Origin: Novosphingobium sp.
Lineage (GTDB): Bacteria > Pseudomonadota > Alphaproteobacteria > Sphingomonadales > Sphingomonadaceae
DNA length: 64,000 nucleotides
NCBI GenBank assembly: GCA_017744735.1
Contig: JAGIAR010000005.1
Span: 1 to 64,000 of the forward strand
Direction of reading: 5' to 3'
Positions 50,959-60,319 of this stretch are shown here, one piece after another; position 1 is the stretch's first letter; each line of letters opens with the position of its first letter. The position numbers were made by a program, and so were the translations under genes. A model generated the notes under the pieces. It did no database searches, was not told the DNA's origin, and saw only the letters and a list, made by a program, of their open reading frames with translations.

Positions 50959-52748
50959 GACTTGGAAAGAACCCCCGCGCAGTTGATTACACCCACCAAC
51001 GAATAAGTCTGCGGGAAGTTGCCCCACAATTCGCCGTTGCGCCAATCGAGGTCCTCGGAAAACAGCCCCGAGCGGGTGCGATGGGCGAGCATCGCGTTGA
51101 ACAGCGCCCGCGCCTCCTCGTCGCGGCCGACCAGGTGGAGCGTTTCGATCAGCCAGAAGGTACAGAAATTGAACGCCGTCTCCGGCGCGCCGAAATCGTC
51201 CTCGGCGGCATAGCGCAGCATGTATTCGGCGCGCCGCAGTTCCTTCTCCAGCGCCTCGAAGGTCGCGAGGAAGCGGGGGTCGTCGGGCTTGATGAAGCGC
51301 AGCTCCACCATCTGCAGCAGGCTGGCGTCGAGATAGGCGCTCTCGAACGAGGCGCCGTAATAGCCCTGCTCCTCTTTCCACGCCTCGCGTTCGACCCGCG
51401 CGCGGATGGTATCGGCGCGGTCGTGCCACAGTTTCGCGCGCTCGGACTTGCCGAGATATTCGGCCACGTTGGCCAGCCGGTCGCAGGCCGCCCAGCACAT
51501 CACGGCCGAATAGGTGTGCACCTCGCGCCGGGTGCGGAATTCCCACAGTCCGGCGTCGGGCTGGTCGTGCATCGCGAAGGCCATCTCGCCGACCTGTTCC
51601 AGCGCGGCGAAATCGGTCTCGTCCGCCAGCCGCAACAGCCGCTGGTCGAAATAGCCCTGCACATTCGGAAGCACGATCTGGCCATAGCAATCGTGCTGGA
51701 TCTGCTTGTAGGCGGCATTGCCCTTCCGCACCGGGCCCATCCCGCGATAGCCGGCCAGATAGGCGGCGGTGGTTTCGTTGAGCTCGCCCTCGCCCATCAC
51801 CGAATAGAGCGGCTGGATCTGCCCGCCCTTGGCCGCATCGACGATATTGCGCAGATAGGCGAGGTACTTCTCCATGACGTCGAGCGCGCCCAGCCGGTTG
51901 AGCGCCTGGATCGTGTAATAGGAATCGCGGATCCAGCAGTAGCGATAGTCCCAGTTGCGCTCCGAGCCCGGCGCCTCGGGGATCGAGGTGGTCAGCGCGG
52001 CGACGATCGCCCCCGTCTCTTCATGCTGGCACAGCTTGAGCGTGATCGCGCAGCGGATCACGTCGCCCTGCCATTCGAGCGGGGTCGCGAGGCCGCGCGA
52101 CCAGTTCTGCCAGTAGCGACGGGTGAACTGCTCCATCATCCGCATCTCGGAATAGAGATTGCCCGAGAAGGGCTCGTCCGGCCCGAGGAAGAAGTGAAGA
52201 TCGTTCTCGACCCGGAAAGAGCGCTTGTCGAGCACGTAGCCGACCGGCGCATCGGTGGTCAGCCGCAGCGTCTGGCTGCCGGCCAGATAGCGGATGTGGT
52301 TGGTGCCGTTGGTCGTTTCGGCCAGCGCGGCGCCGTAGTCGCGCATCGGGGTCAGCACCACCCGCAGCCGGGGATTGCCCGCGACCGGCCGGACGATCCG
52401 GATATAGGCGACCGAGCGGTACATGCGGCCGAGCCGCTCGTAGCGCGGGCAGAAGTCGGTGATCTCAACTGCGCTGCCGTCTTCCGCCTCGAGCCGGGTC
52501 ACCAGCATCGCGGTGTTGCGGATATAATCCTGGCTGGCGCTGACCTGCCCTTCGAGCTCGAACCGCCAGACCCCGCTTTCCTGCTTGTCGCCGTTGAGCA
52601 GCGCGCAGAACACCGGATCGCCATCCACCCGCGGAACGCAGCCCCAGACCAGCCCCCCGCGATCGTCGATCAGCGCGCTGACCTGGCAATTGCCGATCGG
52701 CCAGAGCTCGAGGCTGCTCTGAGGGGGCGGGTTTACAGTTCGAGCCAT
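50940..52748 (-). CDS. Glycoside hydrolase family 15 protein (glucoamylase or trehalase-like)
   Basis: The 602-residue protein has the GH15 architecture: an N-terminal beta-sandwich (ALIDDRGGLVWGCVPRVDGDPVFCALL) followed by an alpha/alpha barrel. Barrel motifs include NWDYRYCWIRDSYYTIQAL for substrate binding, EGELNETTAAYLAGYRGMGPVRKGN, and GLWEFRTRREVHTYSAVMCWAACDRLA with a likely catalytic glutamate. FSEDLDWRNGELWGNFPQTYSLVGVINCA contains the second catalytic region. No signal peptide is present, so it works in the cytoplasm. The gene is sandwiched between otsB and otsA with overlaps at both ends, which suggests trehalose or maltodextrin hydrolysis linked to trehalose turnover. Confidence 0.92.
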   Translation of the reverse strand: MARTVNPPPQSSLELWPIGNCQVSALIDDRGGLVWGCVPRVDGDPVFCALLNGDKQESGVWRFELEGQVSASQDYIRNTAMLVTRLEAEDGSAVEITDFCPRYERLGRMYRSVAYIRIVRPVAGNPRLRVVLTPMRDYGAALAETTNGTNHIRYLAGSQTLRLTTDAPVGYVLDKRSFRVENDLHFFLGPDEPFSGNLYSEMRMMEQFTRRYWQNWSRGLATPLEWQGDVIRCAITLKLCQHEETGAIVAALTTSIPEAPGSERNWDYRYCWIRDSYYTIQALNRLGALDVMEKYLAYLRNIVDAAKGGQIQPLYSVMGEGELNETTAAYLAGYRGMGPVRKGNAAYKQIQHDCYGQIVLPNVQGYFDQRLLRLADETDFAALEQVGEMAFAMHDQPDAGLWEFRTRREVHTYSAVMCWAACDRLANVAEYLGKSERAKLWHDRADTIRARVEREAWKEEQGYYGASFESAYLDASLLQMVELRFIKPDDPRFLATFEALEKELRRAEYMLRYAAEDDFGAPETAFNFCTFWLIETLHLVGRDEEARALFNAMLAHRTRSGLFSEDLDWRNGELWGNFPQTYSLVGVINCAGVLSKSWNTIR

Positions 52749-53479
52749 TGATGGACCTCCGCTGGTGTTGCCAGCCGATAACGCGCGAGGGCCGAAAGCC
52801 TTTCCCCGACAATGATCCCGAACCCGCCCAGCTCGGTCGCCGCGCGAAAGCCGTCCTCGTCGGTCACGTCGTCGCCGATGAAGATCGGCAGCGCCCCGTG
52901 GAACGCCTTCTCGCCCATGAAGGCGCGCACTGCAGCCGCCTTGTCCGCCCCACGCGGCACCAGCTCAGCGACGCATTTGCCGCGCTTGACCGCTAGCCCG
53001 TGCTCCGCCGCAAGCTTCTCCGCAAAGGCGAGCACCGCGGCCTCGAGCTGCGGCGCGGCGCGGTAATGAAGCGCGGCGCCATGGCTCTTGGCCTCATAGG
53101 CAAGGCCGGGGCGGCGCTTGACAAAGTCCCTCACCGCCTCCGCCACGCCCGGGGGCAACGTGGCGGGCCGCGGTTCCAGTGCGCTGCCGTCGGCGCGGAA
53201 GCGCTCGAGCCCGTGCGATCCGGCCAGCGCGATCGAAGCGGGCCCCAGATGCCCGGCGACATCCTCTACCGAACGCCCGCTGACCAGCGCGAGCCGGCCT
53301 TCGTTGCGGCCGGCCATCGCTTCGAGCTGCCCGGCGAGTTCGCGCGGCACCAGGATTGCGTCGGGAGTCGGCGCGATTTCGACCAGCGTGCCGTCGAAAT
53401 CGAGAAACAGGGCCACCGGCCCCTTGGCGCGGATCGCACCGAGCGGCGGCGGCATTCCGATGATCGTGGTCTGACCCAT
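52733..53479 (-). CDS. otsB: Trehalose-6-phosphate phosphatase
   Basis: OtsB releases trehalose from trehalose 6-phosphate. The 248 residues form a HAD-superfamily phosphatase: FLDFDGTLVEIAP with Asp27 and Asp29, LVSGRSVEDV, AGSHGLE as in most OtsB proteins, and IGDDVTDEDGF as the final metal-binding motif. I chose MGQTTIIG; other ATGs upstream add no conserved sequence. The stop overlaps the GH15 start by 16 bases. Together, otsB, the GH15 gene and otsA form one tightly overlapped operon for the compatible solute trehalose, likely used in osmotic and desiccation protection. The divergent gene on the other side is an acyl-CoA ligase. Confidence 0.94.
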   Translation of the reverse strand: MGQTTIIGMPPPLGAIRAKGPVALFLDFDGTLVEIAPTPDAILVPRELAGQLEAMAGRNEGRLALVSGRSVEDVAGHLGPASIALAGSHGLERFRADGSALEPRPATLPPGVAEAVRDFVKRRPGLAYEAKSHGAALHYRAAPQLEAAVLAFAEKLAAEHGLAVKRGKCVAELVPRGADKAAAVRAFMGEKAFHGALPIFIGDDVTDEDGFRAATELGGFGIIVGERLSALARYRLATPAEVHQWLEL

Positions 53480-53624
53480 CGGCGGGACCTTTCCATGCTG
53501 CAATGCAGCAGTCAACGCGCTTGCGTCCGGGCGGCGCACTTTGCCCGCAGCAATTCGCGGGCCATTTTCGCCGCGTCCGCGCGCGCCCCTTGTCTTGCCC
53601 GAAGCAATTGAGCAGACCGTGCGA

Positions 53625-55121
53625 ATGACGATCCTGACGCCGCTCTATGCTCATCCGCGCGACCGGGTCGCGGCGCTGGTCGGATCGGAGCCGGTTACCT
53701 ACGGGCGGCTTTGTGCCGATATCGACACCGCGGCGCGCTGGATGCACGCCGCAGGATTGCGCCCCGGCGACCGGGTGACGCTGCATCCGCAGGGGATCGG
53801 GAATCCGACCTATTGGGACTGGATCATGCACCTTGGCGCATGGCGCGCCGGGCTTGCGCAATCGACCGGCGCAATGCCGCCGGCGGTCGCCGCCAGCGGC
53901 GCGATCGGCCCTTACGCCGCGGCGATCGGCCGGATCGACAAGCTCGGCGCGGGGGCCAAACCCGCGCGGCGGATGAAGTTCGCGCCGCAGGGCAGCGCGC
54001 CGCTCGCGGAGCGGGTAGAACTCCCCGGTCGGGCTGTGCCGCTCGACGGGCTGGAAGCGCAGGCGGTGCGGCTGCTCTCGACCTCGGGCACGACCGGCCA
54101 GCCGAAAGTGGTCGCATGGAACGCCGCGCTGTTCGAGGCCCGGCTCAGACAGGTGCGCGAGATCGGCGATCTGACGCCCGACACCGTGCTGCTGACCCTG
54201 CTCGGCCTGATCACCACCACCGGCCTGCGCTATCCGCTCGCGGCCTGGCAGATCGGCGCGACGGTGCTGCTGGCAAGTTTCGGCGGCGGGCCGGCGGACC
54301 TCGCGGCCCTCGCCGCGGCATCGACCTTCCTGGCGACTTCACCGTTCCGGATGCACGAGATCCTTACGCTGGTCCCGGGGGACTGGCCGGGACGCGAGGC
54401 ACGGGTGATCGAGCTGTTCGGCGGACGGGTGCCGCCGCTGATGCGCCGGGAAGCCCTTGCACGTTGCTGCGAGACGCTGCGGATGAGTTATGGCGCGACC
54501 GAGGTCGGCCGCGTGGCTGCCGGCGACACGGCGCTGGTCGACCGCCATCCGGGCGCGGTGGGCATGGTGGAGCCGGGCATCACGGTCGAGATCGTCGATC
54601 CGCAGGGCAATCCGAAGCCCGCGGGCGAGCCGGGGATCGTGCGGATGAAGTCGGACTTCATGGTCGGCGGCTATTCCGGGCAGCAGGCGGTGCCGATCGG
54701 CCGCGGACCGTTCCGCGACGGCTGGTTCCACCCCGGCGACATCGGCATCGTGTTCGAGGACGGGTTGTTCGCGATCACCGGGCGGACTTCCGAAACCATC
54801 AATCTCGCCGGCGCCAAGCTCTCCCCGCTGACGATCGAGGAACGGCTGACCCGGGATCCGCAGATCGAGGATGCCTGCGCCGTCGCGCTGCAGCTCGATG
54901 GCGGCGATCTGCTGGCGGTGGCGGTGGTCTGCCCGGCCGGAACCGACCTTGCGGCGCTGCGCGTGCGGATCGCGCCGCTGATGCCGAAACCCTTCCCCTT
55001 CGTGCTGATCGCAGTACCGGCCATCCCGCGCAACGCGATGGGCCGCATCCCGCGCGCGGCCGTGGCCAAGACCCTCGCCGCAAAGGTGAGGGCGCATGCG
55101 GAGACAAAGGCGAAAGGCTGA
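53625..55121 (+). CDS. Adenylate-forming acyl-CoA synthetase/AMP ligase
   Basis: The 498-residue enzyme belongs to the ANL superfamily that activates a carboxylate as an acyl-adenylate. The P-loop is LLSTSGTTGQPKVV. The A5-type motif is MSYGATEVGRVA. DGWFHPGDIGIVFEDGLFAITGRTSETINLAGAKLSP covers A7 and A8, and NAMGRIPR holds the A10 lysine position, where Arg is seen instead of the usual Lys (NxxGKI). This substitution may weaken adenylation or mark a divergent member. The N-terminal half is atypical and short. Its substrate is unknown. A GTG two codons upstream is an alternative start. The gene is divergent from otsB and ends five bases before the tRNA-Met gene. Confidence 0.85.
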   Translation: MTILTPLYAHPRDRVAALVGSEPVTYGRLCADIDTAARWMHAAGLRPGDRVTLHPQGIGNPTYWDWIMHLGAWRAGLAQSTGAMPPAVAASGAIGPYAAAIGRIDKLGAGAKPARRMKFAPQGSAPLAERVELPGRAVPLDGLEAQAVRLLSTSGTTGQPKVVAWNAALFEARLRQVREIGDLTPDTVLLTLLGLITTTGLRYPLAAWQIGATVLLASFGGGPADLAALAAASTFLATSPFRMHEILTLVPGDWPGREARVIELFGGRVPPLMRREALARCCETLRMSYGATEVGRVAAGDTALVDRHPGAVGMVEPGITVEIVDPQGNPKPAGEPGIVRMKSDFMVGGYSGQQAVPIGRGPFRDGWFHPGDIGIVFEDGLFAITGRTSETINLAGAKLSPLTIEERLTRDPQIEDACAVALQLDGGDLLAVAVVCPAGTDLAALRVRIAPLMPKPFPFVLIAVPAIPRNAMGRIPRAAVAKTLAAKVRAHAETKAKG

Positions 55122-55126
55122 AGGAC

Positions 55127-55203
55127 TGGTAGCGGAGGAGGGACTCGAACCCCCGACACGCGGATTATGATTCCGCTGCTCTAACCGGCTGAGCTACTCC
55201 GCC
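55127..55203 (-). tRNA. tRNA-Met (anticodon CAT), elongator type
   Basis: The 77 bases fold into a complete cloverleaf with an encoded CCA. The acceptor is GGCGGAG with CTCCGCT (first pair G-T). The D-arm is GCTCAGCCGGTTAGAGC. The anticodon stem GCGGA/TCCGC carries loop ATCATAA. The T-arm contains GGTTCGAGTCC. The anticodon stem lacks the three G-C pairs of initiator tRNA, so this is the elongator. A tRNA-Ile2 with a lysidine-modified CAT is less likely. Confidence 0.92.
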
Positions 55204-55268
55204 AGTCCTGTGCTGCCGAGGACTGGCCTCGGTGCAGGCGGCGCATTTAGGTCGCGCTTTCCCGCCGG

Positions 55269-55778
55269 TCAACCGCGAAAAGGAAACTCCGCGATCGGGT
55301 TCCACAACGCGTCTTCCCACGCATAGAGGCCGAATCCCCGGAAGCGGAAGCTGCGCGGGTGGAGCGTGTCCGCCAGTTCGGCCTGCAACGCCTTCGCGGC
55401 CCCCCGCCCGACCTTGTTCTGGACCGTGATGTGCGGCCGCAACTTGCGGTCGTCCTGCTTCGTCAGCAGGCCGTGCAGCCGCTCAGACAGCTCCCGGTGA
55501 AACGCAGCCAGCGCGGCGCAGCGGATGTCGAGCGCGGTGCCGGTGCCCATGTCCCAGATCCCCTCGATCCGCGCCTCGGGCGGCGGATTGGCGGCGGCAC
55601 AATCGGCCAGCAGCCGCCGCACCTCGGCCTCGGCGGACGGCGGCAGCGCGTGGAACAGCGTGACATGCGCGCGCAGCCGGTTGCGTTCGGGCGGATAGTG
55701 CCGCCGCCGCAGGCCGTCCGCCCAGGCGAGGATATCGGGCGGAAGCTCGGCGGTGATCAGCAGCGGGGCGCCGGCCAT
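55269..55778 (-). CDS. 2'-5' RNA ligase/cyclic phosphodiesterase family protein
   Basis: The 169-residue protein has the two HxT motifs of the 2H phosphoesterase fold: HVT at residues 38-40 in LRAHVTLFH, and HIT at 116-118 in LRPHITVQNK. These place two histidines in one active site that hydrolyses or forms 2'-5' or cyclic phosphate bonds in RNA. Similar proteins are called ThpR or LigT. The spacing and length are normal. It is the last gene of a run on the minus strand after the acpP-fabF-mltG group, 23 bases after the end of the small exported protein gene. Its physiological RNA is unknown. Confidence 0.9.
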   Translation of the reverse strand: MAGAPLLITAELPPDILAWADGLRRRHYPPERNRLRAHVTLFHALPPSAEAEVRRLLADCAAANPPPEARIEGIWDMGTGTALDIRCAALAAFHRELSERLHGLLTKQDDRKLRPHITVQNKVGRGAAKALQAELADTLHPRSFRFRGFGLYAWEDALWNPIAEFPFRG

Positions 55779-55801
55779 CGCGGAAGGCCCTGCCCGTGCC
55801 G

Positions 55802-56203
55802 TCAGCCGAAGGCGGGCGCCGGCGCGAAGGGCTCGATCGCCGCGCAGCCGTCGAGATAGGATTCCATCAGCTTCTCGGCCGCATCCTCGTTGGCTGCCTG
55901 GCCAAGCTCGCCGTCGATCCGCTGGACTTCAGTCTGCAGATCGATGTCGTGCTTGCGCTCGGCATCGTCCGGATAATGGCTCGCGGTGAAATCGTACCAT
56001 TCGTCGAACACGTCGGCGGCGGTCTCGAACTCGTCCGAGCCGCGTTCGAGCAGCGAGGCATAGACCACGTAGAAGGCCTGGCAGCGAATCGCCTCGGCAT
56101 AGGTCGGGACCGCCAGGGCAGGCGGCGGCTGCACCGCATCCTCGGCCCGCGCCGGATCCGCCGCGATGCCAAGCAAGGCGAGCCCGGCCAGCAGCGCCCT
56201 CAT
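55802..56203 (-). CDS. Small exported hypothetical protein of 133 aa
   Basis: The product has a signal peptide to about residue 20 (cleavage near ARA). The mature part is mostly helical and acidic. It contains two cysteines, in AIRCQAFYV and DGCAAIE, likely forming a disulfide in the periplasm. The YVVYASLLERGSDEFETAADVFDEWYDF segment is the most distinctive, but I recognise no family. Its ATG overlaps the mltG stop as ATGA, so it is produced together with the peptidoglycan lytic transglycosylase and could assist it. The functional link is inferred from coupling only. Confidence 0.78.
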   Translation of the reverse strand: MRALLAGLALLGIAADPARAEDAVQPPPALAVPTYAEAIRCQAFYVVYASLLERGSDEFETAADVFDEWYDFTASHYPDDAERKHDIDLQTEVQRIDGELGQAANEDAAEKLMESYLDGCAAIEPFAPAPAFG

Positions 56204-57189
56204 TTCAGCTCTCCGCGCGCCCGGCGGATCGCGAACCAGCGGGCGACATTCGCATTGTGCTCCTCGATGGTCGCGGCGAACACATGCCCGCCGGTGCCAT
56301 CGGCGACCATGAACAGCGCCTTGGTGGGCGCGGGATCGAGCACCGCCCGGATCGAATCCCGGCCGGGATTGGTGATCGGATGCTTGGGCAGGCCCAGCAT
56401 GGTGTAGGTGTTGTAATCGTTCACCGCCGCGATCTCCGACTGGCGGATGCGGCGCCCGAGCGGCTTGCCCTTGGTGATCGGATAGATGATCGTCGGATCG
56501 GCCTGCAGCGGCATGCCCTGCTTGAGGCGGTTCGAATAGAGCCCGGCGACCAGCCGCCGTTCGGACGGCTTGCCGGTCTCCTTCTCCACGATCGAGGCGA
56601 GGATCAGCGCCTCCTCGGGGCTCTTGACCACGGCATTGGGCGAGCGCTTGTCCCACGCCTCGTCGAGCACCCTGGCCATCGCCGCCTGCATCCGCTGGAG
56701 CACCAGCGCGCGGCTTTCTCCCCGAGCGAAATCGTAGCTGTCGGGCAGCACCGAGCCTTCGGGCGGGACCGGGATCTCGCCGGTCAGCAGCTTTTCGGCC
56801 TTGAGCCGTTCCCACACCATGATCGAGGGCATGCCCTCGGGCACGGTGACCATTCGCCGGATCACGTCCCCGCCCTGCAGGATCGCGAGGATCGTGCGCG
56901 GGCTGGCGCCGGCGGGGAGCATGAACTCGCCCGCCTTGATCGGGGTGTCGGCCGCGAAGAATTTGGCGCGCAGGCGGAAGCTCCTGGCCGAACGGATCGC
57001 CCCGGCCTGCTCGAGCTTGGCCGCGGTGCCGTAGACCGAGGCGCCGTCAGGCACCACGAAGCCGGTGTCCTTCGCCAGCGGACCGGGGCCGTACCAGCCC
57101 CAGGCGAACACGCCGATCGCCCCGAGGAACAGCAGGACGACCGCCAGCGCGGGGTAGAAGAGAAAGGGGCGCTTCCGGCGGCGGACCAC
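56200..57189 (-). CDS. mltG: Endolytic transglycosylase MltG (YceG)
   Basis: MltG cuts nascent glycan strands to set their length during cell-wall growth. The 329 residues have a short cytoplasmic start, one membrane span (about 10-30), a LysM-like region, and the YceG catalytic domain. The glutamate in ASIVEKETGKPSER (near residue 202) corresponds to the catalytic position of the E. coli enzyme. YSNRLKQGMPLQADPTI, YNTYTMLGLPKHPITNPG and DGTGGHVFAATIEEHN are typical. The start is GTG; it lies three bases from the fabF stop. It is in the acpP-fabF-mltG cluster, a common arrangement linking fatty acid and wall synthesis. Confidence 0.95.
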   Translation of the reverse strand: MVRRRKRPFLFYPALAVVLLFLGAIGVFAWGWYGPGPLAKDTGFVVPDGASVYGTAAKLEQAGAIRSARSFRLRAKFFAADTPIKAGEFMLPAGASPRTILAILQGGDVIRRMVTVPEGMPSIMVWERLKAEKLLTGEIPVPPEGSVLPDSYDFARGESRALVLQRMQAAMARVLDEAWDKRSPNAVVKSPEEALILASIVEKETGKPSERRLVAGLYSNRLKQGMPLQADPTIIYPITKGKPLGRRIRQSEIAAVNDYNTYTMLGLPKHPITNPGRDSIRAVLDPAPTKALFMVADGTGGHVFAATIEEHNANVARWFAIRRARGELK

Positions 57190-57192
57190 CGG

Positions 57193-58455
57193 TCAGTCGG
57201 CCTTTTTCATCACCAGGCTGGCATTGGTGCCGCCGAAGCCGAAGCTGTTGTTGAGCACCGCGCGCACTTCGCGCTGCTTGGCCTGGTGCGGAACCAGATC
57301 GACCCCGGCGCAGCTTTCCGACGGATTGTCGAGATTGAGCGTCGGCGGCACGATCTGGTCGCGCAGCGCCAGGATGCAGAAGATGCTCTCCACCGCCCCG
57401 GCGCCGCCGAGGAGGTGCCCGATCGCCGACTTGGTCGAGCTCATCGAGACGGTCGCGATCGCATCGCCGAACAACCGCCGCACCGCGCCGAGCTCGAGCT
57501 CGTCGCCGAGCGGGGTCGAGGTGCCGTGGGCGTTGATGTAGTCGATGTCCGACGGGGCCAGCCCGGCCTTGCGCAGCGCCATTTCCATCGAACGGAACGC
57601 GCCCGAGCCTTCCGGATGCGGCGCGGTCACGTGATAGGCGTCGCCCGACAGGCCGTAGCCGACCACTTCGGCGTAGATCTTGGCGCCACGGGCCTTCGCA
57701 TGCTCGTATTCCTCGAGCACCACGACCCCCGCGCCCTCGCCCATCACGAAGCCGTCGCGGTCCTTGTCGTAGGGGCGGCTGGCCTTTTCGGGCTGGTCGT
57801 TGAAATTGGTCGAGAGCGCGCGCGCCTGCGCGAAGCCGGCAATCCCGATCGGGCAGACGGTGCTCTCGGCCCCACCCGCAAGCATCACATCGGCATCGCC
57901 GTCGCGGATCATCCGCGCCGCGTCGCCGATCGAATGGGCACCGGTCGAGCAGGCGGTCACGACCGCGTGGTTCGGCCCCATCAACCCGTATTTGATCGAG
58001 ACCTGGCCCGAGATGAGGTTGATCAGGCGCCCGTGGACGAAATGCGGCGAGACCCGGTCGGGGCCCTTCTCCGCCAGCACCAGCGATTCCTTCTCGATCC
58101 CCGGCAGGCCGCCGATGCCCGATCCGATCGAGCAGCCCGCGCGGAACCGCAGCTCTTCGGGCATGTCGGTCAGCCCGGCATCCTCGATCGCCTGGCCGGC
58201 GGCGTCGATTCCGAACACGATGAACGGATCGACCTGGCGCTGGACCTTGTGATCGACCCGCTTGTTGGCATCGAAGCCCCAGGGGTGATCGGCCGGCTTC
58301 ACCTCGCAAGCGATCCGGCACTTCTGGTTCGACGCATCGAACTTGGTGATCGGTCCCGCCCCGCTCTTGCCGGCAAGGATGTTGGACCAGGTGGTCTCGA
58401 CATCGGCCCCCAGCGGGGTGACCAGACCGAGACCGGTTACGACCACACGGCGCAT
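57193..58455 (-). CDS. fabF: 3-oxoacyl-ACP synthase II
   Basis: FabF extends acyl-ACP by condensing it with malonyl-ACP and controls the long-chain, unsaturated fatty acid content. The 420 residues contain the nucleophile Cys169 in TACSTGAHSIGDAARMI, the histidine in NAHGTSTPLGD, SIKSAIGHLLGGAG-type block (SSTKSAIGHLLGGAGAV) with the second histidine, and NNSFGFGGTNASLV near the end. The gene follows acpP by 100 bases and is three bases ahead of mltG. The start at MRRVVVTGLG is typical. Confidence 0.97.
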   Translation of the reverse strand: MRRVVVTGLGLVTPLGADVETTWSNILAGKSGAGPITKFDASNQKCRIACEVKPADHPWGFDANKRVDHKVQRQVDPFIVFGIDAAGQAIEDAGLTDMPEELRFRAGCSIGSGIGGLPGIEKESLVLAEKGPDRVSPHFVHGRLINLISGQVSIKYGLMGPNHAVVTACSTGAHSIGDAARMIRDGDADVMLAGGAESTVCPIGIAGFAQARALSTNFNDQPEKASRPYDKDRDGFVMGEGAGVVVLEEYEHAKARGAKIYAEVVGYGLSGDAYHVTAPHPEGSGAFRSMEMALRKAGLAPSDIDYINAHGTSTPLGDELELGAVRRLFGDAIATVSMSSTKSAIGHLLGGAGAVESIFCILALRDQIVPPTLNLDNPSESCAGVDLVPHQAKQREVRAVLNNSFGFGGTNASLVMKKAD

Positions 58456-58555
58456 AGCAACTCTCCAAAGTCACGAAAGGCCCAGCCGTTGGCGGCTGAG
58501 CCTTTCATCCCCGTCCGCGACCGGCGGGCCGTTCGCGGCGGGATGTCAGGGCGCG

Positions 58556-58792
58556 TCAGCCCTTGTGATCTTCGATGTACTTGTTCGCATCGCCGACGGT
58601 CGCGATCTTCTCGGCCGCATCGTCGGGAATCTCGACGCCGAATTCTTCTTCGAACGCCATCACCAGTTCGACGATGTCGAGGCTGTCGGCGCCCAGATCG
58701 TCGATGAAGCTGGCATCGGGCGTGACCTTGTCGGCTTCGACACCGAGGTGTTCGACAACGATCTTCTTCACGCGTTCGGCGGTATCGCTCAT
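58556..58792 (-). CDS. acpP: Acyl carrier protein
   Basis: AcpP carries growing fatty acyl chains on a phosphopantetheine arm. The 78 residues are strongly acidic and contain the attachment site DSL with Ser37 in [36 protein letters not shown] completes the helix bundle. The start and length are standard. It is the first gene of the acpP-fabF-mltG cluster. The ATG has GAGAGGGAT a few bases upstream. Further upstream lie the GTCACATGTGTCA motif and a segment that resembles DNA upstream of the DUF486 gene, described separately. Confidence 0.97.
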   Translation of the reverse strand: MSDTAERVKKIVVEHLGVEADKVTPDASFIDDLGADSLDIVELVMAFEEEFGVEIPDDAAEKIATVGDANKYIEDHKG

Positions 58793-59149
58793 GGAAATCC
58801 CTCTCGAAGGAATGCAATTAAACTTTCGGCCCTGCCCCTAGTCAAGCCCGCGGCCCGTTGCAAGTGCGTTGGGTTGGATGCGGCGGGGGACAAGTTGACA
58901 CATGTGACGCATGTTACACTGTCCTGAAGAGGAAAACCGAGCTGCCTGCACGCGGTTCCGCATCCCTCCCCGAAATCGCCGTTTCGATCTTTCGCGCAGC
59001 GCCATCGCGCGTGCCTACGCCGAACGCAGGCCTGTAGGAAAGCCCGCAAGCCGCGCTTCGCCCTCCGCAAGCAAAGCTTCGCCCGTTGCCCTTGAACCTT
59101 CGCATCCGCAGCATAGGTTGCGGAAAACGACCTTTCAGGGAGCTTTCCT
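58793..59149. other. 357-base gene-less region upstream of acpP and the OYE gene
   Basis: The gap between two divergent genes contains no convincing ORF. At 58896-58908 it carries the motif that reads GTCACATGTGTCA toward acpP, identical to the one before lepB. Around 58909-59050 the order of short blocks (GTTACACTGTCC, GCGCAGCGC, CTGTAGGAAAG on the plus strand) matches the DNA before the DUF486 gene. The right end supplies the OYE gene with an AGGGAG ribosome site. Promoters for both genes must lie here, but I cannot place them reliably. Confidence 0.6.
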
Positions 59150-60265
<1,116 letters not shown>

Positions 60266-60273
60266 GGCAAGAG

Positions 60274-60304
60274 CCGGCACCCCCGCCGAAAGCGGGGGTG
60301 CCGG
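60274..60304. terminator. Perfect 13-pair hairpin between convergent genes
   Basis: CCGGCACCCCCGC and GCGGGGGTGCCGG pair over all 13 positions around a CGAAA loop. It lies nine bases after the OYE stop and 15 before the lipoprotein stop on the other strand. There is no T tract on either side, so it may block exonucleases or act with Rho instead of as a classical terminator. Confidence 0.6.
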
Positions 60305-60319
60305 AAAAGATCGCTGCGA

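Noticed and set aside
55127-55203. Initiator tRNA-fMet
   Set aside because: The anticodon stem is GCGGA/TCCGC and not the GGG/CCC type, and the first acceptor pair is not the C-A mismatch of initiators.
56257-58707. 816-codon open frame on the plus strand opposite mltG and fabF
   Set aside because: It runs across two well-identified genes on the other strand and has the low-complexity composition of a shadow frame.
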